Positions 36,405 to 45,895 of a stretch of DNA of 64,000 nt are shown piece after piece. Under the pieces are notes generated by a model. It was not told where the DNA came from. It did no database searches and worked only from the letters and a program-made list of their open reading frames with translations. A program made the position numbers and the translations under genes. Source of the stretch: Actimicrobium sp035984655 (GTDB lineage: Bacteria; Pseudomonadota; Gammaproteobacteria; Burkholderiales; Burkholderiaceae_D); NCBI RefSeq assembly GCF_035984655.1, contig NZ_JAXCHT010000005.1, positions 1 to 64,000 on the forward strand, in the 5' to 3' direction. Positions within the stretch are counted from its first letter, which is position 1; each line of letters starts with the position of its first letter.

Positions 36405-39400
36405 TCAGGCTACACCGAGCAATGACAGGCTTGCCCGTTGCGATGCCAGCGCAATGAAGTCGCCGGCCGGAATCGGTTTGCTGAAGAAGTATCCCTGGTA
36501 TTCGTCGCAGCCATAGGCCTGCAGTGTTTCGAGCTGGAGTGCTGTTTCGACGCCTTCTGCGATGACCTTCAGGCCCAGCGTATGGGCCATGACGATAATC
36601 GCTTCCACGATGGCCATGTCGTTCGGGTCGCCAGGAATGTCATTGATAAACGATTTGTCGACTTTCACGCTGTCGACCGGAAAGCGCTTCAGGTAGGCCA
36701 GCGACGAATACCCGGTTCCGAAGTCATCGATCGACAGGGAAAATCCGAGGTCGATCATGCCATCCATCAAGCCGATCGCTTGTTCGCGGTTGTGCATCAC
36801 CATGCTTTCGGTGATTTCAAATTCGAGGCAGGCCGGGTCGATGTTCCAGCCGTTCACCACGGTGGTCAGATCATTCAGCAGGTTTTCGCCATCGAACTGG
36901 CTACCGGAGAGATTGATAGCAATCCGGCCGAAATCGATGCCGGCGGCATTGAACTTCACGATGTCGGCGCAGGTGATGTCCAGCACCAGCATGCCAAGTG
37001 CGCTGATCAGTCCGGTCTCTTCCGCCAGCGTGACAAAATCGTTGGGATACAACAGGCCGCGCTCCGGATGGTTCCAGCGCACCAGCGCCTCGGCGCCGAC
37101 AATCGCGCCGCTGAGCAAATTCACCTTGGCCTGGTAGTGCATCACGAATTCCTTGCGTTCGATCGCGCGGCGCAGCCGGGTCTCCAGCGCCAGTCGTTCG
37201 ATGCTGTGAATATTCATCTCGGCGCTGTAAAAACGGTAGTTGTTCTTGCCGGTGCTCTTGGCGCGGTACATCGCCACGTCGGCATTCTTGAGCAAGGTCT
37301 GCGCCGACTCGCCATCGGTTGGATACGTTGCAATGCCAATGCTCGTACCCAACCGGCATTCCTGACCTGCAATTTCGAACGGCAAGGCAGCAGCATGCAG
37401 CAGGCGCTGGGCAATTTCACCGAGCTCGATCGGATCGTCATAGTCGCCGACCAGCACAATGAACTCGTCGCCACCAACGCGACCAATGATGTCGCTGCCA
37501 CGCATGCATTCGAGGAAGCGTTCCGCAATTTCGCTCAGCACCGCGTCACCGGTCTCATGGCCAAAGGTGTCATTGATGTTCTTGAAGCGGTCCAGATCGA
37601 GAAACAGAACCCCCACGCGCTTGCCATGGCGACGGGCATGGATCAAGGCCTTCTCAAGTTGCTGCGTAAACAAAACGCGATTGGGCAGGCCGGTGAGCTC
37701 ATCGTAATGTGCCATGCGGCGAATACGCTGTTCCGCCCGGCGGCTTTCGATGGCAATACTGGCGATGTCGGTGGCGATGCCGATCAGCTGCATCTGTTCG
37801 CCATTGGGCGTGGTCGCGTCGCCCTGGAACATGGAAAACACGCCCAGAATCTGGCCGCGCTGGTCCATGATCGGCCACGAACTGCAGTTCGCCGGCAGAT
37901 GCGGAAAATCGGCGTCGCGGAAGTCGTGCACCATCACCGGACATTTCGTCAATACCGCTTCGCAGATGCTGTGTTCCTCGTCAGCGATCGGCATCGTGCT
38001 CATGCGCATCAGGAATGCGGCAGGCAAATCGGGGCCGACCGCGGCAGTAAAGCTGGACTGATCATCCTTGACCAACAACACCATGCACGACGTCGTTGGC
38101 GCATGGCGCGACAGGAACGCCGTCACCGCCGCCAGAATTGCCGGTAGCTCGATGCCGGCAGTGATCATGTGGAGAATCTGGTTCTGGCTTTCCTGCAGAT
38201 ATTCGGCGCGTTTGCGGGCGTTGATGTCGCGGAACACGGCGAACAGAAGCTGTTCACCATTGACGCTGCCGCAGCTCAGCGTAATCTCGTTAAAAAAGAG
38301 CTGTCCGTTTCTCACGATGGGCCACTCGAACAGCTGCGGCTCACCCGCAAAGGCCGCCGCAATCAGCGCAACGGGATCGACCCGGGACTCCTGGGACGGA
38401 TGGCTGGGAGCCGAAAGTTCAGTGACGCTTCGCCCGATCAACTGTGCCTTGTCCGTCAGGTTGAACAGATTCAAGGCGGCAGGATTGCAGTCAACGTAGA
38501 TATTGGCCCGATTGATCAGGAAAATCGGATCGGTCGCACTTTCATACAGCATGCGATAGCGGTTTTCGCTCGACGCGAGCGCCAGTTCGGAGCGTTTCAG
38601 GCGGCGCATATGCGTGAGCAAAAAGAAGGTCAGCATTGCCATCATGGCGACGAAGGCGCCGCCCACCAGCAATCTGTTGTGCGTGCGCTGCTGCCAGGGC
38701 AGGAGAATTTCATTCAGGCTGACGGCGTACACCATGGTCAGTGGCAATCCGGCGATCTTGCGATAGGCCAGCAGGACCAGCTTGCCGTCGCCAATAAAAC
38801 GCTCCGCTTCAAACGCATCCTCGCGCGGGCCGGCGAGAATACGGGTGGCGGATTTGGTATTGCTGATGTCGGAACCCAACACCTGGTCGTCGAAGGGCCA
38901 GCGCAGCATCACAATGCCGGAATCGGAATGCATGGAAATCGTGACCTTGCGTTGTTCCGCCAGCAGGCGGTAGAAGTCATCGAAGTAATCGAGCTTCAGA
39001 TAGGCGCAGAGCAAACCCAGCCGCGTTCCGTTGGGCGCAAGGATATTGCGCACCACCGGCAACAACCAGGTGCCGTCGTAACGGCTCTTGAGAGGGTGGC
39101 CTACGTGCGGTTCCCGCTGCTCCGGATGCGCCAGCATGTACTGCACATATTCGCGGTCCAGCACGCTGATTTTTTCGTTGGAAAATTCGAAGGTGGTGAC
39201 GGTACTGATGCCGCCGGTCGTGACGAAACGCAGCGATTGAATGTGCGCAGTGCTTTGGCGCTGACGAATCAACAGGCGCCGCAATTCGCGTTCGTTGCCC
39301 AGGATCTGCGTGCCGGCGTTGGCGATTTCCTCGAGCGACGTGGCGATCGCGCGATCGGCATCCTGAATGGTCTGAAAGGCGTGTTCCTCGATCGAGCGAA

Positions 39401-39566
39401 TGGTTGCCAGCTCTTCTTTTCTGGCTAATTCGATGGTGAGCTCACGATCCATCAAAATCGTCCAGGTCAGCTGCGCAATGACTGCAGCAATGACGAGGCT
39501 GATTAGAACCAGCAGGATCGTCGTGGTCGATGGGGTTCGTCGGGCCGGGATGAGCCGGCCGCTCAT
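36405..39566 (-). CDS. Membrane PAS-GAF-GGDEF-EAL c-di-GMP enzyme
   Basis: 1053 residues. Two membrane helices (about 18-40 and 297-320) flank a periplasmic sensor of Cache type. After them come a PAS domain (about 330-455), a GAF domain (about 465-620), a GGDEF domain with intact RVGGDEF near 698, and an EAL domain with GAEALVRWNH near 825. The inhibitory-site motif RGSD lies exactly five residues before GGDEF. EAL catalytic features are also present (EFEITES, DDFGTGYSSL, VKVDKSF, AEGVE). Both cyclase and phosphodiesterase activity are therefore possible; which dominates cannot be read. It probably senses an external small ligand and tunes c-di-GMP. The gene stands alone, about 80 bases from the AI-2E gene start. 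Confidence 0.93.
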   Translation of the reverse strand: MSGRLIPARRTPSTTTILLVLISLVIAAVIAQLTWTILMDRELTIELARKEELATIRSIEEHAFQTIQDADRAIATSLEEIANAGTQILGNERELRRLLIRQRQSTAHIQSLRFVTTGGISTVTTFEFSNEKISVLDREYVQYMLAHPEQREPHVGHPLKSRYDGTWLLPVVRNILAPNGTRLGLLCAYLKLDYFDDFYRLLAEQRKVTISMHSDSGIVMLRWPFDDQVLGSDISNTKSATRILAGPREDAFEAERFIGDGKLVLLAYRKIAGLPLTMVYAVSLNEILLPWQQRTHNRLLVGGAFVAMMAMLTFFLLTHMRRLKRSELALASSENRYRMLYESATDPIFLINRANIYVDCNPAALNLFNLTDKAQLIGRSVTELSAPSHPSQESRVDPVALIAAAFAGEPQLFEWPIVRNGQLFFNEITLSCGSVNGEQLLFAVFRDINARKRAEYLQESQNQILHMITAGIELPAILAAVTAFLSRHAPTTSCMVLLVKDDQSSFTAAVGPDLPAAFLMRMSTMPIADEEHSICEAVLTKCPVMVHDFRDADFPHLPANCSSWPIMDQRGQILGVFSMFQGDATTPNGEQMQLIGIATDIASIAIESRRAEQRIRRMAHYDELTGLPNRVLFTQQLEKALIHARRHGKRVGVLFLDLDRFKNINDTFGHETGDAVLSEIAERFLECMRGSDIIGRVGGDEFIVLVGDYDDPIELGEIAQRLLHAAALPFEIAGQECRLGTSIGIATYPTDGESAQTLLKNADVAMYRAKSTGKNNYRFYSAEMNIHSIERLALETRLRRAIERKEFVMHYQAKVNLLSGAIVGAEALVRWNHPERGLLYPNDFVTLAEETGLISALGMLVLDITCADIVKFNAAGIDFGRIAINLSGSQFDGENLLNDLTTVVNGWNIDPACLEFEITESMVMHNREQAIGLMDGMIDLGFSLSIDDFGTGYSSLAYLKRFPVDSVKVDKSFINDIPGDPNDMAIVEAIIVMAHTLGLKVIAEGVETALQLETLQAYGCDEYQGYFFSKPIPAGDFIALASQRASLSLLGVA

Positions 39567-40155
39567 GGCATGCGCCCGCGGGCAGGAACCGACAGATTCG
39601 CCGCGTTGAGAAAATCCCTTGAACTTGCTGGAGCGGCCATGCGCTCAATCTCCTGGTGGATCAATGTCCGGCCAAATGCTGCTGTCGGCAGGTCGCAGTT
39701 GCAGTCGCTCATTTACGGCAGCGCTTGGGATTTCTGCAAGAATATTTCGGCAACACCGACACTCTGGTTCAATTCGGCCAGGGGACGCCCCGCGCGCCAA
39801 GAGCAAAAGTTGCACTCAGAAAATATTTTATAACTCTAACAGGTCTGTGCTGGCCTTGGTCAGCAAACGCACGCAGCGTGTCTCTGTGCGGTAACGGCCG
39901 GCGTTTTCCGCGCCGTCGGAGGGGTGCGCCCGAATGGAAACATAAGTCGCCGAAGGGACGCTGATGGCCGTTTTTGGTTGTTGCCATCCCGGCAAAATAA
40001 TTAGATCGACGCAAGGATGGTTTTTCTGTGTTTATCCGTTTATAATGGGCCATCGTTGAGATTCGAGCTTGTAGAGCAGTATCAGTCTGTCCTTCCTGTC
40101 TTGGTTGAAACGATCTAACGGGCAACAGCCCAACTTAACTGAAATAGGAATTGTA
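39567..40155. other. Intergenic region with cold-shock gene promoter and leader
   Basis: 590 bases. The left part should hold the promoter of the leftward GGDEF-EAL gene. The right part holds the rightward promoter candidate at 40018-40046 and a leader of about 100 bases before the cold-shock gene, as is usual for cspA-type genes. No gene is supported between 39600 and 40000. Confidence 0.5.
40018..40046 (+). promoter_or_regulatory. Candidate sigma-70 promoter of cold-shock gene
   Basis: A consensus -10 TATAAT at 40041-40046 with a weak -35 (TGGTTT, 40018-40023) 17 bases upstream. Transcription would start near 40053 and give a leader of about 100 bases, typical of cold-shock mRNAs. Confidence 0.45.
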
Positions 40156-40359
40156 ATGGCAACTGGCATCGTAAAATGGTTCAATGATTCGAAGGGTTTT
40201 GGCTTCATTACGCCTGACGAAGGCGGCGAAGATCTTTTCGCTCACTTCTCGGCTATCCAGTCGAGCGGCTTCAAATCGCTGCAAGAAAACCAGCGCGTTT
40301 CTTTCGAAGTCACCGCCGGCCCTAAGGGCAAGCAAGCTTCGAACATTCAGCCTATCTAA
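40156..40359 (+). CDS. Cold-shock protein, CspA family
   Basis: 67-residue single cold-shock domain that binds single-stranded RNA/DNA and melts mRNA structure. Both RNP motifs are intact: KGFGFITP (RNP1) and DLFAHFSAI (RNP2), with MATGIVKWFNDSKG at the N-terminus. The ATG at 40156 is set by the AGGAA ribosome site 6 bases upstream; an in-frame ATG at 40105 is not credible. The long leader suggests post-transcriptional control by RNA structure. It is a single gene followed by an intrinsic terminator. Confidence 0.95.
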   Translation: MATGIVKWFNDSKGFGFITPDEGGEDLFAHFSAIQSSGFKSLQENQRVSFEVTAGPKGKQASNIQPI

Positions 40360-40377
40360 GCTGAAACAAGCGACACC

Positions 40378-40406
40378 AAAAACCTCGGCATGCCGGGGTT
40401 TTTTTT
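40378..40406 (+). terminator. Intrinsic terminator of cold-shock gene
   Basis: AACCTCGG... pairs with ...CCGGGGTT (40381-40400, one G-T pair, 6-base loop) followed by a run of T's to 40406, 20-45 bases after the stop. Confidence 0.85.
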
Positions 40407-40829
40407 CGTCCTCTTTTTGCCACTTTCCCGCAATGGAAAGGTGGACTCCCCGGAAATCCGATGGCGGTCCGGCATTGCACCAGTCGATGCACGGCAAGAC
40501 AACCGCGACGCAACTGGCCTGAAAAATATTCATGCGTTGATGAATATCAATGGCGCAGTGAGCCACGGACGCGCTCGGTATGTCGCAGTGCGATTCGCGC
40601 CCATTCGGCCCACGCCCGGGCGTCGCTACCGAATATCCAGATTTGAAGCGGCGTATTCGACCGTTGGATCATCGGCCCTGAGTACTTTTACTTATGTATT
40701 ATATGTTGCGCCGCCACATGACTTTTATGTTGCTGGTGCCAGAAACGACTCATACAATCGTGGACGGAGCATATAGAAATTTCAACAGCTCGATAGACAC
40801 GTTTCGTACTTAAAAACATAGAGGATGAC
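40407..40829. other. Intergenic region upstream of the liv operon
   Basis: About 420 bases with no supported gene. It should hold the liv operon promoter. The clearest signal is the FNR-like/dyad element at 40527-40550. From about 40680 the sequence becomes AT-rich, which fits a promoter near 40690-40790, but I cannot name hexamers. Confidence 0.45.
40527..40550. promoter_or_regulatory. FNR-like box overlapping a second perfect dyad
   Basis: TTGAT-GAAT-ATCAA at 40537-40550 matches the FNR/CRP-family consensus TTGAT-N4-ATCAA perfectly. It overlaps another dyad, ATATTCAT (40527-40534) / ATGAATAT (40540-40547). It lies 280 bases before the livJ-like start, rather far for direct activation unless the promoter is upstream. 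Confidence 0.4.
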
Positions 40830-41987
40830 ATGACTTACAAAATCAAGGCGTTGGTTGCAGCAGCTGTATTGTCCTGGTCGGCCGCAGGTATCGCTGCCGA
40901 GCCGATCAAAATCGGCGTTTCCGGTCCGTTCACCGGCGGCTCCGCGCCAATGGGCGTGTCGATGCGTGACGGTGTCAAACTTGCAGTGGCCGAAATCAAC
41001 GCCAAGGGCGGCGTTCTCGGTCGTCAGATCCAGCTCATCGAGCGCGACGACGAAGCGAAGAACGAACGCGGCGTCCAGGTTGCCCAGGAGTTGATCAACA
41101 AGGAAAAAGTATCCGCCACGGTTGGATTCATCAACACCGGCGTTGCGTTGGCCTCACAGCGTTTTTATCAGGAAGCAAAGATTCCGGTGATGAACAACGT
41201 CGCCACCGGCTCGATCGTCACCAAGCAGTTCGCCGACCAACCTGAAAACTACATTTTCCGCAACGCGGCCAATGACTCGATTCAATCGGCAATGATCGTC
41301 GAAGAAGCCGTCACCAAGCATAAGTTCACCAAACTGGCCATTCTCGCCGACTCCACCAACTATGGTCAGCTCGGTCGCGAAGATCTCGAAAAGGCGCTCG
41401 ACAAGAAGGGCATCAAGCCAGTCGCTATCGAAAAGTACAACATCAAGGATGTTGACATGACGGCGCAGCTGCTCAAGGCAAAACAGGCAGGCGCGCAGGC
41501 TGTTCTCACTTACGGTATCGGACCTGAGTTGGCGCAGATTGCCAATGGGATGTAAAAGCTGGGCTGGAAGGTCCCGCTGATCGGAAGCTGGACGCTCTCG
41601 ATGGCCAACTTTATCGATAACGCTGGCAAGAACGGGGACGGGACCTTGATGCCACAGACGTTCATCCAGGATGCGACCAACCCGAAACGCAAGGCCTTCA
41701 TTGAAGGTTATGTCAAGACCTACAGCCCGCCAAACGGCCGTATTCCATCGCCGGTGTCTGCTGCCCAGGGCTACGACTCGATCTACCTGCTCGCTGCCGC
41801 GATGAAGCAAGCCGGCACGACCGATGGACCGAAAGTGCGCGAAGCGCTTGAGAACATCACGGAAAAAGTGGATGGCGTGGTGACAACCTACGCCAAGCCG
41901 TTCTCCAAAGATGATCATGAGGCGATCAAAATGGGCGTTCCGGTCTTTGGCGAAGTCAAAGGCGGGCGCGTCGTGTTGGCAAAGTAA
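40830..41987 (+). pseudogene. livJ: Branched-chain amino-acid ABC transporter binding protein, interrupted by in-frame stop
   Basis: Periplasmic leucine/isoleucine/valine-type binding protein. A Sec signal peptide (cleavage after GIAA) is followed by the type I binding fold: IKIGVSGPFTGGSAPMGVSM, EINAKGGVLGRQIQLIERDD and so on. At 41553-41555 an in-frame TAA interrupts the reading frame after GPELAQIANGM. The same frame continues directly with KLGWKVPLIGSW and runs to 41987, matching the C-terminal half of the family. Without the stop the protein would be 385 residues, the normal length. So the gene is either inactivated by a nonsense change, read through, or affected by a base-call error. 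The first 241 residues alone lack most of lobe 2 and are unlikely to bind substrate. Confidence 0.85.
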
Positions 41988-42215
41988 AGTCGATACCGGC
42001 CACCGGATGAACATGCGCGTGGCCGTTTTAGCTTCATCACCACCCTCGACTGGCGTTGCGGGTGGTCCTAACTACCCATCCCACACGGTTCGACATGCGT
42101 ACTTCCTGTCCACGGCAAAAAATTTGCGTGCTGGACATGATCGAGGTCACGCAATGATCGGTTCTCGTTGATACAGCTATCGGCTGTCAAGACAGCTGGT
42201 TTATAGGCGGAACTC

Positions 42216-43106
42216 ATGGAAATCCTGCTTCAACTCGTATTTAGTGGCATCGCGCTCGGAATGATCTACGCCGTGATCGCGTTTGGCTATCAATTGACGT
42301 TCGCCACTTCCGGCACATTGAATTTCGGCCAGGGCGAAGCGTTGATGCTTGGCGCGCTGGTCGGACTCAGCCTGGTCGGCAATATTCATGGCGGTCCCTA
42401 CCTGAATTACTGGCTGATGATTCCCATTGTCATTGTCTTCGGTGCGCTGCAAGGCATGCTGGTGGAATGGATCGGCGTGCGCCCGGCAATCAAGATCAAG
42501 TCCGAGTTCGGCTGGATCATGTCAACCATTGCATTGGCGATCATTTTCAAGAACGTGGCGGAAAATATCTGGGGCAAGGACGACCTCACATTTCCGACAC
42601 CACTGACCGCGACCCCGTTTCAAATTCTTGGCGCAAACGTGCAGCCCATGCAGGTTGTGGTCGTGCTAGGCGCGCTTGCGATGATGCTGGCGGTAGAAAT
42701 TTTCAACCGCAAATCGATCTACGGAAAGGCCGTCGTTGCAACCTCGAATGACCGCGACGCAGCCGGTTTGATGGGTATCAATACCCGCATGGTGATCACA
42801 TTTTCGTACGCACTGTCGTCGGCAACTGCGGCCTTTGCCGGTGTGCTGGTCGCGCCGCTGACGCTGACCGGAGCGACGATGGGGACGGCACTGGGACTGA
42901 AGGCATTTGCCGTGGCCATCATTGGCGGTTTGACCTCAGGCATGGGTGTCATCGTTGGCGGCTTGATTCTCGGAATCGCTGAAACGACCACCGGATTTTA
43001 TATCTCGACCGGCTACAAGGAAGTACCGGGACTGGTGTTGCTGTTGCTGGTATTGGCCATCAAGCCGGCAGGACTGTTCGGCAAAGCGGCAATCAAGAAA
43101 GTATGA
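42216..43106 (+). CDS. livH: Branched-chain amino-acid ABC transporter permease LivH
   Basis: 296 residues with about eight membrane helices. The family hallmark near the N-terminus is ALGMIYAVIAFGYQLTFATSG then LNFGQGEALMLGA, and the EAA-like coupling region lies in ATSNDRDAAGLMGINT. It forms the membrane channel with LivM and imports branched-chain or related amino acids (or amides, as some relatives do). It starts 228 bases after the binding-protein frame and overlaps the next gene by 4 nt (ATGA at 43103). Confidence 0.93.
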   Translation: MEILLQLVFSGIALGMIYAVIAFGYQLTFATSGTLNFGQGEALMLGALVGLSLVGNIHGGPYLNYWLMIPIVIVFGALQGMLVEWIGVRPAIKIKSEFGWIMSTIALAIIFKNVAENIWGKDDLTFPTPLTATPFQILGANVQPMQVVVVLGALAMMLAVEIFNRKSIYGKAVVATSNDRDAAGLMGINTRMVITFSYALSSATAAFAGVLVAPLTLTGATMGTALGLKAFAVAIIGGLTSGMGVIVGGLILGIAETTTGFYISTGYKEVPGLVLLLLVLAIKPAGLFGKAAIKKV

Positions 43107-45091
43107 ACATGGACAAGAAAACACTTGCAGCATCGATCATCGGCATTGCGGTACTGGTGGCATTTCCGATCGTATTGCCGAACCCTTATTACATCCACCT
43201 TGCGGAAACCATCCTTATTTACGCCATCCTGTTGTTTGGCCTCGATATTGTCGTTGGTTACACCGGCCAGGTGTCGTTGGGTCACGCCGGGTTGTTTGGT
43301 ATCGGGTCCTACACCACCGGCGTGCTGTACCTGAAATTCGGCCTGCCGATTCTGGTCGCGGCACCGGCCAGTATTGTCGTGACGGCGCTGTTTGGCGCAA
43401 TTCTGGCGTTGCCCGCGCTGCGCGTCACGGGGCCGTATCTGGCCATGGTAACGCTGGCGTTCGGCACGATCATCCAGATCCTGATCAACGAAATGACCTT
43501 CCTCACCGAAGGACCGCTCGGGCTGAAAGTCGCCAAGCCATGGTTGTTCGGCCACAAGACCACCGAAGTCGAGTTCTTCTATCTGGTCGCGGTCCTGATG
43601 ATTGTGTCGCTGGTTGTCGTGCACCGCATCATGAAATCACACCTGGGACGGGCCTTCCAGGCCTTGCGCGACAGCCCGATCGCGTCCGATTGCATGGGCG
43701 TCTCGGTCTATCGTTACAAGGTCTACGCGTTCGTGATCAGTGCGGCACTGGCCGGTCTCGCCGGCAGCCTGTACGCCTATTCGGAAGAATACATTTCGCC
43801 CAACACCTACAACTTCGAGCTGACCATCCTGTTCCTGCTGGCGGTCATCATGGGCGGGCGCAAGACCCGCAGTGGTGCGTTGCTGGGTGCGGCCATTGTC
43901 GTGATGTTGCCGAGTTTGCTGGCCGATATCGAACTGTTCCGGCAGATCGCAACGGCAGGTGCGGTGCTCGGTGTGCTGGTATCCGGATTCCTGCTCGCCA
44001 AAGGCCGCACCACGATGCGCGCCGTCGCGGTTCCGCTGGTGGCAACCATTGGCATGGCGGTGTTTTCCTACAAGCTCGAAAACATCACCGATTGGCGCCT
44101 GACAGTATTTGGCCTGATGACCCTGTTCGTTGTCTATTACCTGCAGGACGGGATCATCGGCTTCTTGCGCGGCCTGTTCATTCGCAGTTCGGTGCGCGAG
44201 ACGGGCGACGCGAGCGCGGTCAAGGGTGACGCGACCAAGGCCTGGGTGGCAGCGGCGGGTAGTGCTGCGGCTGGTTCGAATCTGCTTTCCGCCAAACAGG
44301 TGTTGATGCAGTTCGGCGGTCTCAAGGCGCTCAATCATGTTGATCTGCATATCGTCAAAGGCACGGTACATGGCCTGATCGGGCCAAACGGTTCCGGCAA
44401 GAGCACGATGATGAATGTGTTGACGGGTATCTACAAACCCACTGCAGGCACGGTTGAATTCGATGGTCGCGTCATCTCCGGGCAGACGCCTGCCGCGATT
44501 GCGCTGGGTGGCGTCGCACGTACATTCCAGAACGTGCAACTGTTCGGCGAAATGACGGCGACGGAAAACGTCCTGGTCGGCTTGCACAACACCTTCCGCA
44601 GCAACGTTCTCGACGTGATGCTCCACACCCCGCGCTACAAGCGCGAGGCCGCCGAGGCCAACGTGCGTGCGGCCGGTATTCTGCAGTTCGCCGGACTGTC
44701 GGCGCTGGCCAACGAGGAAGCCCGCAATCTCCCCTACGGCAAGCAGCGCGTGCTCGAGATCGGCCGCGCGCTGGGCTTGAATCCCCAACTGCTGCTGCTT
44801 GATGAACCCGCCGCCGGATTGACGGCGCCGGATATCAAGGAGCTGGTGGCAATCATCCGCAAGATCAAGCAGCACGGCATCACGATTATCCTGATCGAGC
44901 ATCACATGGACGTGGTGATGTCGATTTCCGACATCGTGACGGTGCTCGATTTTGGACAGAAGATCGCGGAAGGAAAGCCGGCCGAGGTGCAGGCCGATCC
45001 AAAGGTCATCGAAGCCTATCTGGGTGGCAGCGCGGGCGACGACGCCCCGGCTGTGGCCGCCGCACCGACGACAACTCACGCGGGAATCTGA
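43103..45091 (+). CDS. Fused LivM-LivG: branched-chain amino-acid ABC permease plus ATPase
   Basis: 662 residues. Residues 1-290 are a LivM-type permease (GYTGQVSLGHAGLFGIGSY, LRVTGPYLAMVTLAFGTI, ALRDSPIASDCMGVSVYRYK). After extra hydrophobic segments and a linker, residues about 395-640 are a LivG-type ATPase: Walker A GPNGSGKST, Q-loop FQNVQLF, a degenerate signature in NLPYGKQRVLEIGRAL, Walker B LLLLDEPAAGL and H-loop IEHHMDV. LivM and LivG are usually separate; the fusion fixes one-to-one stoichiometry. No frameshift is needed, so it looks like a true fusion. Starts at ATG 43103; ATG 43109 is an alternative. Confidence 0.92.
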   Translation: MNMDKKTLAASIIGIAVLVAFPIVLPNPYYIHLAETILIYAILLFGLDIVVGYTGQVSLGHAGLFGIGSYTTGVLYLKFGLPILVAAPASIVVTALFGAILALPALRVTGPYLAMVTLAFGTIIQILINEMTFLTEGPLGLKVAKPWLFGHKTTEVEFFYLVAVLMIVSLVVVHRIMKSHLGRAFQALRDSPIASDCMGVSVYRYKVYAFVISAALAGLAGSLYAYSEEYISPNTYNFELTILFLLAVIMGGRKTRSGALLGAAIVVMLPSLLADIELFRQIATAGAVLGVLVSGFLLAKGRTTMRAVAVPLVATIGMAVFSYKLENITDWRLTVFGLMTLFVVYYLQDGIIGFLRGLFIRSSVRETGDASAVKGDATKAWVAAAGSAAAGSNLLSAKQVLMQFGGLKALNHVDLHIVKGTVHGLIGPNGSGKSTMMNVLTGIYKPTAGTVEFDGRVISGQTPAAIALGGVARTFQNVQLFGEMTATENVLVGLHNTFRSNVLDVMLHTPRYKREAAEANVRAAGILQFAGLSALANEEARNLPYGKQRVLEIGRALGLNPQLLLLDEPAAGLTAPDIKELVAIIRKIKQHGITIILIEHHMDVVMSISDIVTVLDFGQKIAEGKPAEVQADPKVIEAYLGGSAGDDAPAVAAAPTTTHAGI

Positions 45092-45092
45092 C

Positions 45093-45821
45093 ATGCTCAC
45101 TATCACCAATCTGGAAGCATCGTATGGCAAGGTTGAAGTGCTTCACGGCATTTCAATGAGCGTTCCGAAGGGCAAAGTCGTCACATTGATCGGCTCCAAC
45201 GGCGCTGGAAAGACCACGACAATGCGGGCCATTTCAGGAATGATCAAGCCGAAAGCCGGCACCGTGACGCTCGACGGCAAGGACATCACCGGTCTCGAAT
45301 CGCATCGGATTGCCCGTGCCGGCCTGGCGCATTCGCCGGAAGGGCGGCGGGTGTTTTCCACCATGAGCGTGACGGACAACCTGCTGCTGGGGGCCTTCCC
45401 GCGCTTTACCCGGTCGCGCCCGCGCGGCGACGTCAAGCTCGATCTCGAAAAGGCACTGGAGCTGTTTCCGCGCCTGAAGGAACGGCAGCATCAACTGGCC
45501 GGTACGCTGTCGGGTGGCGAGCAACAAATGCTGGCGATGGCGCGCGCGGTGATGCTCAACCCGGAAGTGATCCTGCTGGATGAGCCATCGATGGGGCTGG
45601 CGCCGATTCTCGTCGATGAGGTGTTCCGCATCATCGTCCGCTTGAAAGAGCAGGGCGTCACGATGCTGCTGGTCGAGCAGTTCGCTGCAGCGGCGCTCAA
45701 CGTCGCCGATTACGGCTACGTGCTGGAAAACGGTCGCATTTCGGTGCACGGCCCGGCGGAAAAACTGAAAAACGACCCGGCGGTGCAAGCCGCCTACCTC
45801 GGCGGCGGTCAGCAGCACTGA
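45093..45821 (+). CDS. livF: Branched-chain amino-acid ABC transporter ATPase LivF
   Basis: 242 residues, normal LivF length. MLTITNLEASYGKVEVLHGI opens the domain; Walker A is GSNGAGKTT, the Q-loop region reads AHSPEGRRVF, signature LSGGEQQMLAMARAV, Walker B VILLDEPSMGLAP and H-loop VEQFAAAAL. It pairs with the LivG part of the fusion to drive import. I chose ATG 45093, one base after the end of the LivM-LivG stop codon, because longer in-frame starts encode non-homologous residues. It ends the operon; a hairpin follows at 45832-45860. Confidence 0.95.
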   Translation: MLTITNLEASYGKVEVLHGISMSVPKGKVVTLIGSNGAGKTTTMRAISGMIKPKAGTVTLDGKDITGLESHRIARAGLAHSPEGRRVFSTMSVTDNLLLGAFPRFTRSRPRGDVKLDLEKALELFPRLKERQHQLAGTLSGGEQQMLAMARAVMLNPEVILLDEPSMGLAPILVDEVFRIIVRLKEQGVTMLLVEQFAAAALNVADYGYVLENGRISVHGPAEKLKNDPAVQAAYLGGGQQH

Positions 45822-45831
45822 GCGCTGCGGT

Positions 45832-45860
45832 CGCGTCATTCATCCCGATGTGATGACGCG
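45832..45860. terminator. Hairpin between convergent livF and LysR gene
   Basis: CGCGTCAT (45832-45839) pairs with ATGACGCG (45853-45860) around a 13-base loop, in the 74-base gap between two convergent genes. No T-run is present, so terminator function is tentative. Confidence 0.4.
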
Positions 45861-45895
45861 GCGGTGGGTTCGGATGGGCGGAGCGGTTGCGCAAT

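Noticed and set aside
39950..39956. CCGAAGG resembling part of a glycine riboswitch
   Set aside because: The other conserved parts (GGAGAG upstream and the CUCUCAGG-like closing region) are absent, and the site lies before a cold-shock gene rather than glycine metabolism.
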